A stretch of 64,000 nt of DNA. Origin: Amycolatopsis tucumanensis (GTDB taxonomy: Bacteria; Actinomycetota; Actinomycetes; Mycobacteriales; Pseudonocardiaceae). Shown piece after piece: positions 7,614-14,840 of this stretch. Numbering within the stretch: position 1 is the stretch's first letter; every line of letters starts with the position of its first letter. Below the pieces are notes generated by a model. That model worked only from the letters and a program-made list of their open reading frames with translations, searched no databases and had not been told where the DNA came from. The translations under genes were made by a program, and so were the position numbers. The stretch covers positions 124,001-188,000 of the forward strand of contig NZ_JAKGSD010000004.1 of NCBI RefSeq assembly GCF_021654135.1, in the 5' to 3' direction.

Positions 7614-8831
7614 GGCGGCGAGCACGGGTTCGACGACCCGGCGGCGCGCCCGCTGCAGCGCGAGCGTCGCCACACCGGTGGCGGCGAGGGTGACCACACC
7701 CGCGACCAGCAGGGCCTCGCTCGCGCCGAGCCGCTCGCACATCCAGCCGAGCAGCGGGGCGCCGGTCGCGCCCGCGGCCGCGGCGATCGCGCCGTCGATC
7801 GAGAGCACGCGGCCGCGCATGTCCTCGGCCGAGTCGAGCTGCAGCCGGGTGCTCTTCGCGGTGTCGATGAGGACCGCGCCTGCCGCGATCGGCAGGATCA
7901 CCGCGCCGAAGCCGAGCATGCCGGGCAGGAAACCGCTGACGGTCTGCAGGAAGCTCGTGACCGCGGCGGCGCCGAGCAGGAGCGGGACGGTGAGCTCCCG
8001 CACGCGGGCCGCGATGATCCCGCCGATCACCGTGCCGACGGCGAACACGGACGACAGCAGCCCGTAGCCCGCGGCGCCCGAGTTCAGCGGCCCTTGGGCC
8101 ATGGCGGCCATGGTGACCTGGTAGTTGCGGCCGAGGCCGGACAGCACGAAGCCGAGCGTGAACAGGACGATCAGCACGTGGCTGCGGCGCACGTAGGCCA
8201 CGCCGGCGCGGACCCCGGCGCGTTCGGCCTTGGCGACGGCGAGCGGGTGCAGTTCGGCCGTGCGGATCACCAGGACGGTGACGATGACGGCGACGAAGCT
8301 GGCCGCGTTGAGCACGAACAGGAGCGCGTCCCCGACCGCGGCGGCGAGCACGCCGGCCAGGCTCATGCCGAGCACGCGCCCGGCGGAGTTGATGATGCTG
8401 CCGAGGGCGAGCGCGTTGCCGAGGTCGTGGCGGGGGACGACCTGGCCCGCGAACCGGCCCAGCGCGGGGGATTCGAAGGCGCCGACCATGCCGGCGAGCG
8501 CGGTGAGGCCGTAGATGGTGGCCAGCGGCATGTCCTGCCACACCATGAACGCCAGCAGCAACGCGATGACCAGGTGGGTGGTCTGGCCGGCGAGGATGAT
8601 CCGCCGGGGCGGGAACCGGTCGGCGATCGCCCCCGCCCAGGGGCCGATGAGCAGCGCCGGGAGGGTCGAGAGGAGGACCGACAGGCCGACCGAGGTGGCC
8701 GAGCCGGTGCGGGCCATGACGACCCAGTTGAGGCCGAGTACCTGCATCCACGTACCGGTCACCGAGACGAAGTCGGCGGTCGCCCACAGGCGGTAGTTGT
8801 GGTTTCCGAGCGCGCGGATCATCGGCGGCAT
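7602..8831 (-). CDS. MFS transporter, EntS/MFS_3-type exporter
   Basis: The protein is about 409 residues with 12 hydrophobic segments. The opening IRALGNHNYRLWATADFVS and the TM1-2 region TGTWMQVLGLNWVV are typical of the MFS_3 (EntS-like) branch, which contains exporters of siderophores and drugs. I start it at ATG 8831. A TTG 12 nt upstream has better spacing to GGAAGG and may be the true start. The open frame extends further upstream, but that part is low-complexity Arg/Pro sequence. It converges on the upstream MHS gene. Confidence 0.82.
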   Translation of the reverse strand: MPPMIRALGNHNYRLWATADFVSVTGTWMQVLGLNWVVMARTGSATSVGLSVLLSTLPALLIGPWAGAIADRFPPRRIILAGQTTHLVIALLLAFMVWQDMPLATIYGLTALAGMVGAFESPALGRFAGQVVPRHDLGNALALGSIINSAGRVLGMSLAGVLAAAVGDALLFVLNAASFVAVIVTVLVIRTAELHPLAVAKAERAGVRAGVAYVRRSHVLIVLFTLGFVLSGLGRNYQVTMAAMAQGPLNSGAAGYGLLSSVFAVGTVIGGIIAARVRELTVPLLLGAAAVTSFLQTVSGFLPGMLGFGAVILPIAAGAVLIDTAKSTRLQLDSAEDMRGRVLSIDGAIAAAAGATGAPLLGWMCERLGASEALLVAGVVTLAATGVATLALQRARRRVVEPVLAASAA

Positions 8832-9053
8832 TTCTCGCCGCAAGGGTGTTTCCTTCCGAAGGAGCCGGGGTAGTCCTGAACGGGTCCCGGCGGTGGGACG
8901 TGCTTGAGGCCTGGGCCGGTCGGGGCCAAGACCTGCTTTTCTGGGCACTCGCCCAGGCGCGTCACCACGCTACCGGCGGGTCAGCGAGCTGTCCTTGTGT
9001 CGATGGCTACAGCGGCCGCTGCTAACACTTCTCCGGTGTGGCGAGGGCCGCAG

Positions 9054-9356
9054 TCACACCCGGAACCGGAGCGGGGCGGAGTAGCGCCGGCGGGCGTGGT
9101 GCAGGCGCCGTCGCAGTGCCCAGGTGATCTTCCTGGCTTCCCGGCGCTGGTAGCCGAGGTCCACCTCCGCGCGGCAGGTGAACCAGACCGGCGCGAGCAG
9201 GTTCTGGTCGGCATCGGCCTGCAGAAAACCGACGCGCAGGTTCGTCCGGCGCACTTCGGGCTCGTGACCGAGCACGGCTCGCGCGATGCGGGTCGCGGTT
9301 TCCACGTCCGCGCTGGTCTGCACGTAGTAGCCGCCGCGGGTCCAGGCCTCGGTCAT
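9054..9356 (-). CDS. Hypothetical protein, 100 residues
   Basis: It starts at ATG 9356 after AGGATC. It has mixed alpha/beta composition, with ETATRIARAVLGHEPEVRR, AEVDLGYQRREARKITWAL and an Arg-rich tail. There is no signal peptide or membrane segment. I recognise no family. Codon usage (GC at third positions) supports coding. It may be cotranscribed with the ZIP gene, which ends 18 bp upstream on the same strand. Confidence 0.6.
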   Translation of the reverse strand: MTEAWTRGGYYVQTSADVETATRIARAVLGHEPEVRRTNLRVGFLQADADQNLLAPVWFTCRAEVDLGYQRREARKITWALRRRLHHARRRYSAPLRFRV

Positions 9357-9374
9357 GATCCGATCCTGGCGCGA

Positions 9375-10127
9375 TCAGGCCGCCCGTTCCAGGGCGAAGG
9401 CCGTCAGGAACCCGGCCGCCGTGATCAGGCCCGTCACCAGCTGCGCCTCCTCGAACGCCTCCGGCACCATCGTGTCCGCGATCATCGCCAGGATCGCGCC
9501 TGCCGCCACCGCCGTGATCACCGCGATCGTCTCCGGCGCCGCGCCGCCGAGGAGCAGGTTCCCCAGCAGCGCGGCGGCGCCACTGGCCAGCGCGATGCCG
9601 CCCCACACCCCGAACACGTACCGCGCGCTCCGGCCCGCCTGCTTCATGCCGGCCGCGCTCGACAACCCCTCCGGCACGTTCGAGATGAACACCGCGGCCA
9701 GCACGGACACGCCGATCCCGCCACCGCCGAGCAGCGACAGCCCCAGCACGACCGACTCCGGCACCCCGTCCAGCAGCGCCCCGATCGCGATCGCGCTGCC
9801 GCTGCCCCGCACCTCGTCCTCCGAGGGCTGCCGGCCGTGCGACCGCTTCCGGTGCCGCGCGCCGCGCCGGGCCAGCGCGACGTTCGCCAGCACGTACGCC
9901 ACGGCCCCGCCGAGGAACCCGAACGCCGTCGGGAGCAGGCCGCCGGTGCGCTCGGCCTCGTCCACCAGGTCGAAGGCGAGCGCCGAGATCAGCACCCCGG
10001 CCCCGAAGGCCATGATCCAGGCGACCACCCGCGACGGTACGCGCGCGAACCACGCCACCGCGGCGCCGATCACGAGCGCCGCCCCACCGACCAGGCCTCA
10101 CACCCCGGCTTCGAGCCACTCCGGCAT
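9375..10127 (-). pseudogene. ZIP-family metal transporter interrupted by an in-frame TGA at codon 10
   Basis: From ATG 10127, which has a strong GGGAGGT 5 nt upstream, the frame reads MPEWLEAGV, then TGA (10098-10100), then GLVGGAALVIGAAVAWF in the same frame. ZIP relatives have a Trp at this place (EAGLWGLVGG-like), so TGA has replaced TGG by a single base. The rest (about 230 residues) is intact: several helices, a central loop with His and Arg (GARHRKRSHGRQ), and the metal-site helices LLDGVPESVVLGLSL and FISNVPEGLSSAAG. Translation could restart at GTG 10073, losing the first half of helix 1. It is a true nonsense allele or a sequence error. Confidence 0.7.
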
Positions 10128-10232
10128 CCGCACCTCCCGCGTCGTGTCCGGGGATCATCGTCGCGCGGCGGGCGTGGTTCTGCTCGGTACGGCGCGGTGG
10201 AAAGCGCTTACAACGGCGGTGGGCGGTCCGTC

Positions 10233-10445
10233 CTAACCGGACGAGCTCTCCCGGCCCGGCCTGCGTTCACGTAGCGCGTCGAGCTGTTTGCGCACGTCCT
10301 CGACGTCCCAGCGGTACTGGCCGCCGGGGGTGACGAGCACCGGCCGGATCCAGCCGCGCTCGGCGTAACGGCTGATCGACCGCCGGGACAGGCCCAGCTC
10401 GGCCGCGAGTTCACCCGAGCCCACCGTACGTCGGCGTGCAGTCAT
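10233..10445 (-). CDS. Small helix-turn-helix (MerR/excisionase-like) protein
   Basis: The protein has 70 residues from ATG 10445. A winged-HTH spans nearly the whole protein: SGELAAELGLSRRSISRYAERG, then IRPVLVTPGGQYRWDVEDV as the wing, then a short helix. Free-standing domains of this kind are common in actinobacteria, both as phage/plasmid excisionases and as small regulators. No integrase is adjacent, so a chromosomal regulator is more likely. The frame runs further upstream but without coding character. Confidence 0.7.
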   Translation of the reverse strand: MTARRRTVGSGELAAELGLSRRSISRYAERGWIRPVLVTPGGQYRWDVEDVRKQLDALRERRPGRESSSG

Positions 10446-10596
10446 GATCGTCACCGTATTGGGTGACCCGCCGGGGCCGCGCGGCCCATGGCCCGGTTGG
10501 CCCGCATAGCCTCCATGTCCTTGTCGGCCAAACCTTTTACCGGGTGGGGTAACGGGCCCGCCGAGCCGTCCGACTTCCGGGTCGGGAAGGGGCGAC

Positions 10597-10812
10597 ATGT
10601 CGAGATGGCGCCGGAGCGACACGGTGAGCCGCCGCGTGTTCCGGCGCGTGCGGTGCCCCCGGTGCGGACGGCGGCGGCGGGAAATGCGCGTGTTCGGCAC
10701 GCTGCGGCATGACGCGTCCGGGAACCTCAAGCCGCGGTGGCAGGTCCGCCGCGAACTCGATGCGCAGGCCGGCGCTTGGCGCCCCGAGCCGCGCTGTGAC
10801 CGCTGCCGCTAG
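10597..10812 (+). CDS. Small Arg-rich protein with two CxxC pairs
   Basis: The protein has 71 residues from ATG 10597 (GGAAGGGG upstream). It contains RCPRCGRRRRE in the middle and PRCDRCR at the C-terminus, a possible four-Cys zinc ribbon with a very basic N-terminus. Possible nucleic-acid binding is inferred only from composition. It ends 4 bp before the TetR operator. Confidence 0.5.
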   Translation: MSRWRRSDTVSRRVFRRVRCPRCGRRRREMRVFGTLRHDASGNLKPRWQVRRELDAQAGAWRPEPRCDRCR

Positions 10813-10816
10813 TTTT

Positions 10817-10830
10817 AGAGCAGGTGCTCT
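10817..10830. promoter_or_regulatory. Palindromic operator of the TetR gene
   Basis: AGAGCA-GG-TGCTCT is a perfect 6-bp-arm palindrome with a 2-bp centre, 14 bp upstream of the TetR start. This is the expected position for autorepression. The downstream gene in the pair would be coregulated. Confidence 0.65.
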
Positions 10831-10844
10831 GTTACTGTCCGGTC

Positions 10845-11435
10845 ATGCCCCGGCCACGCGTGCACGACCTCGACCGGCTGCTCGACACCGCCGAGCGACT
10901 GGTCGCGGAGGACGGCGCGGTGTCGGTGCGCAGCCTGGCGAGCGCCGCCGGCGTGTCGAACGGCGCGATCTACCACGCGTTCGGCTCGATCGCGGCGTTG
11001 CTCGGCCGGGTGTGGCTGCGGGCGGCGACGGACTTCCTGGACCTGCAGTCGGAACTCGCCGACGCCGCCGTGTCGCCCGAGGACGCGGTGGTCGCGGCCG
11101 CCGCCGCCCCGGCCGTGTTCGCCGAGCGGCGCCCGCACGCGGCGCGGATGCTGCTGACCGTCGACAAGGACCAGCTGCTCGGCCCCGGTCTGCCGACCGA
11201 ACTCGCCGATGCCCTGTTCGCACTGGACAAGCGCGTGGTGGCGTTGCTGGTCCGGCTGTCGCGGGCGATGTGGGACCGGCGGGACGCGGTGGCGGTCGGC
11301 GTGATGACGACGTGCGTGGTCGACTTGCCGACCGCGTTCTTCCGGCGGGAGCTGGACACCAGCGCCGACCACCGGGACCGGCTGGCCGCCGCCGTGCGGG
11401 CCGTTCTCGCTGTGCCACTTCGACCGAAGGGATGA
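10845..11435 (+). CDS. TetR family transcriptional regulator
   Basis: The protein has 196 residues, starting at ATG 10845 (MPRPRVHDLDRLLDTAERLV). The HTH is at about residues 25-45: VRSLASAAGVSNGAIYHAFG. The C-terminal ligand domain is unassigned. Its stop overlaps the ATG of the enoyl-CoA hydratase (ATGA), so the two are translationally coupled. This suggests control of a fatty-acid or acyl-CoA step with an acyl-CoA-type ligand, which is inference. Confidence 0.88.
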   Translation: MPRPRVHDLDRLLDTAERLVAEDGAVSVRSLASAAGVSNGAIYHAFGSIAALLGRVWLRAATDFLDLQSELADAAVSPEDAVVAAAAAPAVFAERRPHAARMLLTVDKDQLLGPGLPTELADALFALDKRVVALLVRLSRAMWDRRDAVAVGVMTTCVVDLPTAFFRRELDTSADHRDRLAAAVRAVLAVPLRPKG

Positions 11436-12079
11436 TCGTGCTGCATTTCGAAGACCCGGTGTACGTGCTCGACCTGGGCGCCGACGAGAACCGGTTCGCG
11501 CCGGACTGGCTGAAGGGCGTGCACGCCGCGCTCGACACGGTCGCCGGGAGTGCGTCCGCGCTGGTGACGATCGGGACCGGCAAGTTCTACTCGAACGGCC
11601 TCGACCTGGACTGGCTCTCGGCGCACGGCGACCAGGCGCAGAGCTACGTCGCCGACGTGCAGGACCTCCTCGCGCGCGTGCTGACGCTGCCGGTGCCCAC
11701 GATCGCGGCGGTGAACGGCCACGCGTTCGGGGCGGGCGCGATGCTCGCGATGGCGCACGATTTCCGGATCATGCGCGCCGACCGGGGCTTCTTCTGCTTC
11801 CCGGAGGCCGACATCAACATCCCGTTCACCCCCGGCATGGCGGCGTTGATCCAGGCCAAGCTGACTCCGGCCGCCGCGATCGCGTCGATGACCACGGGAA
11901 CCCGCTTCGGCGGCCCGGACGCGCGCGAGCTCGGCCTGGTCGACGACACGGCGAGCGAGGCCGAGCTGCGCGACCGGGCGGTGGCGAGGGTGCGCCCCCT
12001 GGCCGGCAAGGACCCGGGCACGCTGGGCACGATCAAGGCGACGATGTTCGCGGGGGCAGTGTCCGCGCTGCGTGCCTGA
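11432..12079 (+). CDS. Enoyl-CoA hydratase/isomerase family protein
   Basis: The protein has 215 residues, short for crotonases (about 260) because the C-terminal helical part is reduced. The oxyanion-hole segments are present: GTGKFYSNGLDLDWL and NGHAFGAGAMLAMAHDFRIM. FCFPEADINIPFTPGMAAL follows where hydratases carry a catalytic Glu. This pattern is close to eukaryotic-type delta3-delta2 isomerases, so isomerase activity is possible. The start ATG overlaps the TetR stop. The role is inferred as acyl-CoA metabolism. Confidence 0.85.
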   Translation: MIVLHFEDPVYVLDLGADENRFAPDWLKGVHAALDTVAGSASALVTIGTGKFYSNGLDLDWLSAHGDQAQSYVADVQDLLARVLTLPVPTIAAVNGHAFGAGAMLAMAHDFRIMRADRGFFCFPEADINIPFTPGMAALIQAKLTPAAAIASMTTGTRFGGPDARELGLVDDTASEAELRDRAVARVRPLAGKDPGTLGTIKATMFAGAVSALRA

Positions 12080-12108
12080 GGTTCGCGACCGTCCCTTGAG
12101 GACGGCCG

Positions 12109-12384
12109 TTACCCGTGCTGGGGGGAGAGGACGTCCCGGTGCTTGCCGGTGGTGAGCCGCAGCCAGGCCTCGGACCAGCCGCTGGAGACGGCGATCTCGT
12201 CGATGACGCCGGTGGGCAGGCACAAGCGCCGAACCTCCGCCGCCGCGTCATCGCCCCGCGCACGAAGCCGCTCCAACTCGGCGATCAGTTGGCCGACGGA
12301 TTCGTAGCGGGTCCAGGAGGTGTCGTGGTCGCCGCTGCGCAGGATCAGGAGCAGATCGTCGATCAGCGACTGGACCGGGCTCAT
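12109..12384 (-). CDS. Hypothetical protein, 91 residues
   Basis: I take ATG 12384 as the start (SPVQSLIDDLLLILRSGD). A longer frame from GTG 12495 exists, but its extra part looks like the tail of a decayed neighbouring gene. The body is helical (TRYESVGQLIAELERLRARG), followed by LPTGVIDEIAVSSGW. No family is recognised. There is no clear Shine-Dalgarno at either start. Confidence 0.5.
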   Translation of the reverse strand: MSPVQSLIDDLLLILRSGDHDTSWTRYESVGQLIAELERLRARGDDAAAEVRRLCLPTGVIDEIAVSSGWSEAWLRLTTGKHRDVLSPQHG

Positions 12385-12429
12385 CGAGGGATTCTGACGC
12401 CGCGGGTCTGGTGACGGCAAGCGGCTGGC

Positions 12430-12690
12430 GCGCGGACCCCCGCCCACGAACAGCGCGAAGCCGGCATCTGCGGGGTTCTCTTCGATCTCGCCCACGACTC
12501 GGACTAAGACGGGCTGGCACCAGGATCAGCGGCGAGGGACACGGACAATTGAGGTTGCCCGGCCAGTGGGTAGTCGTACCACCCGTCTGCTCGCTCGGCG
12601 TCCGTTGCCGGAAGCGCCTCTTCGACCGCCTGCACGACGACAGGTGCTCCAGCGACTTGTGAACGTTGGTCTCGAAGACCCACCCGTGAA
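12430..12690 (-). pseudogene. Decayed gene with two frameshifts
   Basis: Three consecutive minus-strand frames each give a sensible protein fragment with no overlap: HGWVFETNVHKSLEHLS, then VVVQAVEEALPATDAERADG continuing into WYDYPLAGQPQLSVSLAADP, then VLVRVVGEIEENPADAGFAL. Joined, they look like one small protein of about 85 residues broken by two frameshifts. No family name is assigned. It sits directly downstream of the DUF6881 gene on the same strand. Confidence 0.5.
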
Positions 12691-12691
12691 C

Positions 12692-12997
12692 TTAGTCGCT
12701 GCCCATCTGAGGCCGGTGCGAACGGAGGGCACTGCGCCAGACAGCTTCGAACTCCTCGGCGTCGATGACGAACAACGTGAAGTCCGCATCGGCCGCGATC
12801 TCTTCGAGCGGCGGTTCCGGCTCCTGGCCCAGAAACGTCGTGCCGATGGAAGTCGACTCATCTGCGTAGTCCTGGCGGCCGTCTCGGTACAGGTCGACCT
12901 TGCGGGTCTCGTAGCCGTCGTCGCCGGTCTCGCTGTAGAGGAGAACCGGTTCGTCAGGGTGGTCGTGGTGCCAGATCACCTTCTTGTAGCTCGGCAT
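12692..12997 (-). CDS. DUF6881-type protein
   Basis: The protein has 101 residues. It contains MPSYKKVIWHHDHPDEPVLL, SETGDDGYETRKVDLYRDGR and DYADESTSIGTTFLGQEPEP, a pattern I recognise from DUF6881 proteins. These are small acidic proteins often found near toxin/immunity loci. There are no membrane segments. It is intact, unlike the fragment downstream. It lies about 150 bp from the left end of the integrated element. Confidence 0.65.
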   Translation of the reverse strand: MPSYKKVIWHHDHPDEPVLLYSETGDDGYETRKVDLYRDGRQDYADESTSIGTTFLGQEPEPPLEEIAADADFTLFVIDAEEFEAVWRSALRSHRPQMGSD

Positions 12998-13149
12998 CGG
13001 TCCTCTTCTCCGAACGGTGCCGGGGCCAGGGGGTAGTCGTTGTCTTCACCCGTACCGCCGAGGACGGCCCGGCAGACGCGTTCGACTTCATGGTCCGCAC
13101 GCCGCGGCGCATGGCTCCGTCCCGATCAACAGAAACCGTCCACAGCCTG

Positions 13150-13202
13150 GCTGACCAGGCGAAAGAGTGGGGCGCCTGGGGCTCGAACCCAGAACCTACG
13201 GA
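13150..13202. repeat. Left attachment-site repeat (53 bp)
   Basis: It is identical over 53 bp to 24599-24651. It contains the last 35 nt of tRNA-Lys plus 18 bp of 3' flank, but no 5' half of the tRNA, so it is the recombination scar and not a gene. Confidence 0.95.
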
Positions 13203-13321
13203 GTAGTTGACCACTTGGCGGGTCGTCTGCCGTTGGTTGTTGATAGCGCCGATGAGCTGCCCGGATCGCGAGTGCAAACGCTCGCCGTTGCGGGCTGCTT
13301 GTCGGCGTCTGCCGTCGTTTC

Positions 13322-13348
13322 GTGGGGAAAAAGCGGGGAGATGATCTT
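13322..13348. repeat. Left copy of a 27-bp repeat, candidate integrase arm site
   Basis: It matches 24551-24577 at 26 of 27 positions (shared part AAAGCGGGGAGATGATCTT). In the excised circle the two copies would flank the att core at 119 and 21 bp, as arm-type integrase sites do. The alternative is a relic of an older integrase 3' end. Confidence 0.6.
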
Positions 13349-13355
13349 CCGTAGG

Positions 13356-13386
13356 CTATGGGAAATATGGGTCATATATGCCATAG
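13356..13386. promoter_or_regulatory. Inverted repeat upstream of the element's XRE gene
   Basis: CTATGG (13356-13361) and CCATAG (13381-13386) flank an AT-rich centre that includes the palindrome CATATATG. It ends 8 bp before the XRE start. This is a likely promoter/operator for autoregulation. Confidence 0.5.
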
Positions 13387-13394
13387 TCTCTCCC

Positions 13395-13754
13395 ATGCGA
13401 CGTGATCCAACTGAAGCAGTACGGCGAGCAGTCGGCAACTTGATCCGAGAGCTGCGGAAGGAACGAGGGTGGAATCAGACCCAGCTAGGAGCGGCGGTCG
13501 GGGTGGATCAAAGCACGGTCTCGGAGTGGGAGCGGGGCGCCGCAGTGCCGCGAGAGCTGCGGGCGATTGCAGACGCGCTCGGTGTGCCGTTCGACCGGTT
13601 CAGGCAGGTTATTGAAGCGGCCGCGGCCGCTGCTGATGCCGTTGAAGAGGCAATCCGGTCACAGTCGCTTCTCTCCAAGGAGTCGATGGAGGCGCTGGTT
13701 GTCATGTACAGGAAGGTACTGGCAGCCGACACCGCCGATCTTGGCCGAAATTGA
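13395..13754 (+). CDS. XRE family regulator of the element
   Basis: The protein has 119 residues from ATG 13395. The HTH spans residues about 14-66: LIRELRKERGWNQTQLGAAV, then VDQSTVSEWERG. An Ala-rich coiled helix follows (EAAAAAADAVEEAI), possibly for dimerisation. It is the first gene inside the left end. An inverted repeat precedes it. It may act as the immunity or cargo regulator of the element. Confidence 0.85.
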   Translation: MRRDPTEAVRRAVGNLIRELRKERGWNQTQLGAAVGVDQSTVSEWERGAAVPRELRAIADALGVPFDRFRQVIEAAAAAADAVEEAIRSQSLLSKESMEALVVMYRKVLAADTADLGRN

Positions 13755-14028
13755 GCGGGCACAACTTTCCACGCTGTCCCGCTGAGGTGATCTCCTCGCG
13801 GCGCGGGCTCACCCCTGCCAGGCCGGGTGGTGCCGGTCAAGGGTTTGCCGGAGGCCGCGAAGCGCCCTTGACCGGTGCCGGCCGGGCTGGCTGCCCTCGG
13901 GCGCGCCGTGAGGAGGTCACCGGTGCCTTTCCTGATCTCCGAAGCGGTGCCGGGTCCAGGGCGGAGCCCTGGCCGCCGGAGGCAGGGTGTGAATGCGCCG
14001 GGACCCCCAAAGCAACGTGCGGCAGCCA
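13755..14028. other. Hairpin-rich non-coding region of the element
   Basis: There is no convincing gene. It contains an 11-bp perfect inverted repeat (CCGGTCAAGGG at 13833-13843, CCCTTGACCGG at 13865-13875) and a tight 7-bp hairpin (CCAGGGC-GGA-GCCCTGG, 13956-13972). It could terminate the XRE gene, or be a single-strand origin or transfer locus. Confidence 0.5.
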
Positions 14029-14526
14029 CTACTCCTCAGCGCGAGGGAGGTACCTGCGGATGGTGCGAGGGGTGGGGAGGCCAGCGCGCCTATGTTCCTC
14101 GTCCACCGCTGTTGCGAGTTCTTCGATGATCTTGTCTGCTCGTACCGTGAGTCCGAGCCAACTGGCTCCGGTCCCCTTCTGGCCTACCCACGCGACGACG
14201 GTCGCCCCCTCGCGGTCCCCGATCAGGATCCCGCTCGGATTGGTATTGAGCGTGACCACGTCCTTCACTGCGACCGAGTACCTCCGCCACGGGTTCCGGA
14301 CCAAGATCTCGCTTCCGGTAAGGGTCATCCGGGGCCACCACACCATGCGGTAGATCGTGATGAGAGCAAGCACCATGAGGACGGCGACGAGCACCGCGTC
14401 CAGGTCCTGTGTTCCGTCCAGGAGGCCGTCATGCATGGCTAACGCGCCGATGGCCGCGAAGCCGAGGGACGTTAGCAGGGCGCCGACCTTCAGAACCGGC
14501 CCGATGCGCCATTCCTGCACTTCCAC
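14029..14526 (-). CDS. Membrane protein with bacterial PH-like domain
   Basis: The protein has 165 residues with a GTG start at 14526. Two transmembrane helices lie at about 12-34 and 44-62. They are followed by a cytosolic beta domain (MTLTGSEILVRNPWRR, VAVKDVVTLNTNPSGILIGD, GASWLGLTVRADKIIEELA) that fits bacterial PH-like domains. The function within the element is unknown. It is divergent from the TIGR04141 gene, and the 311-bp gap between them holds no other gene. Confidence 0.7.
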   Translation of the reverse strand: MEVQEWRIGPVLKVGALLTSLGFAAIGALAMHDGLLDGTQDLDAVLVAVLMVLALITIYRMVWWPRMTLTGSEILVRNPWRRYSVAVKDVVTLNTNPSGILIGDREGATVVAWVGQKGTGASWLGLTVRADKIIEELATAVDEEHRRAGLPTPRTIRRYLPRAEE

Positions 14527-14840
14527 GCAGCGATCGTACGGGGGGCAACCGGTTGAAGTTCAACTCGCGATGACGTTGCGATGTGGCGTCGACGTGTTGC
14601 GGCACGCTGCGCCTTGCTCGTGGGACAAAGAGTCCACAGCGTCGGCGACCGCCGGCCGAAGCGGAGCGGCAGGCCGAGCGGTCGCGCGGCGCGCTTGCGC
14701 GCCGCCTTGATCCCATAGAGCCAAATTCGGCAACGACACCCTGATCACGGATGGCTGTCCCTTGGGTAACAGATCATGCAGGCATGATGCGTATCTGATC
14801 GCTTACGCGAAGTAGTAGGGCGGAGAGATCGGAGACGTTG
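14527..14840. other. Intergenic region with a strong palindrome
   Basis: This is the divergent promoter region between the PH-domain and TIGR04141 genes. It contains a near-continuous hairpin, GCGGCGCGC-TT-GCGCGCCGC (14686-14705), preceded by Cys-poor GC-rich sequence with further partial dyads. No gene is supported. It may be a terminator-like barrier or an origin component. Confidence 0.45.

Noticed and set aside
13150..13202. A tRNA-like sequence at the left end of the element
   Set aside because: Only the 3' 35 nt of tRNA-Lys are present; the 5' half and anticodon are missing. It is an att repeat, not a tRNA gene.
14838..14840. TTG as the start of the TIGR04141 gene
   Set aside because: The ATG directly after it has the better spacing (6 nt) to GGAG.
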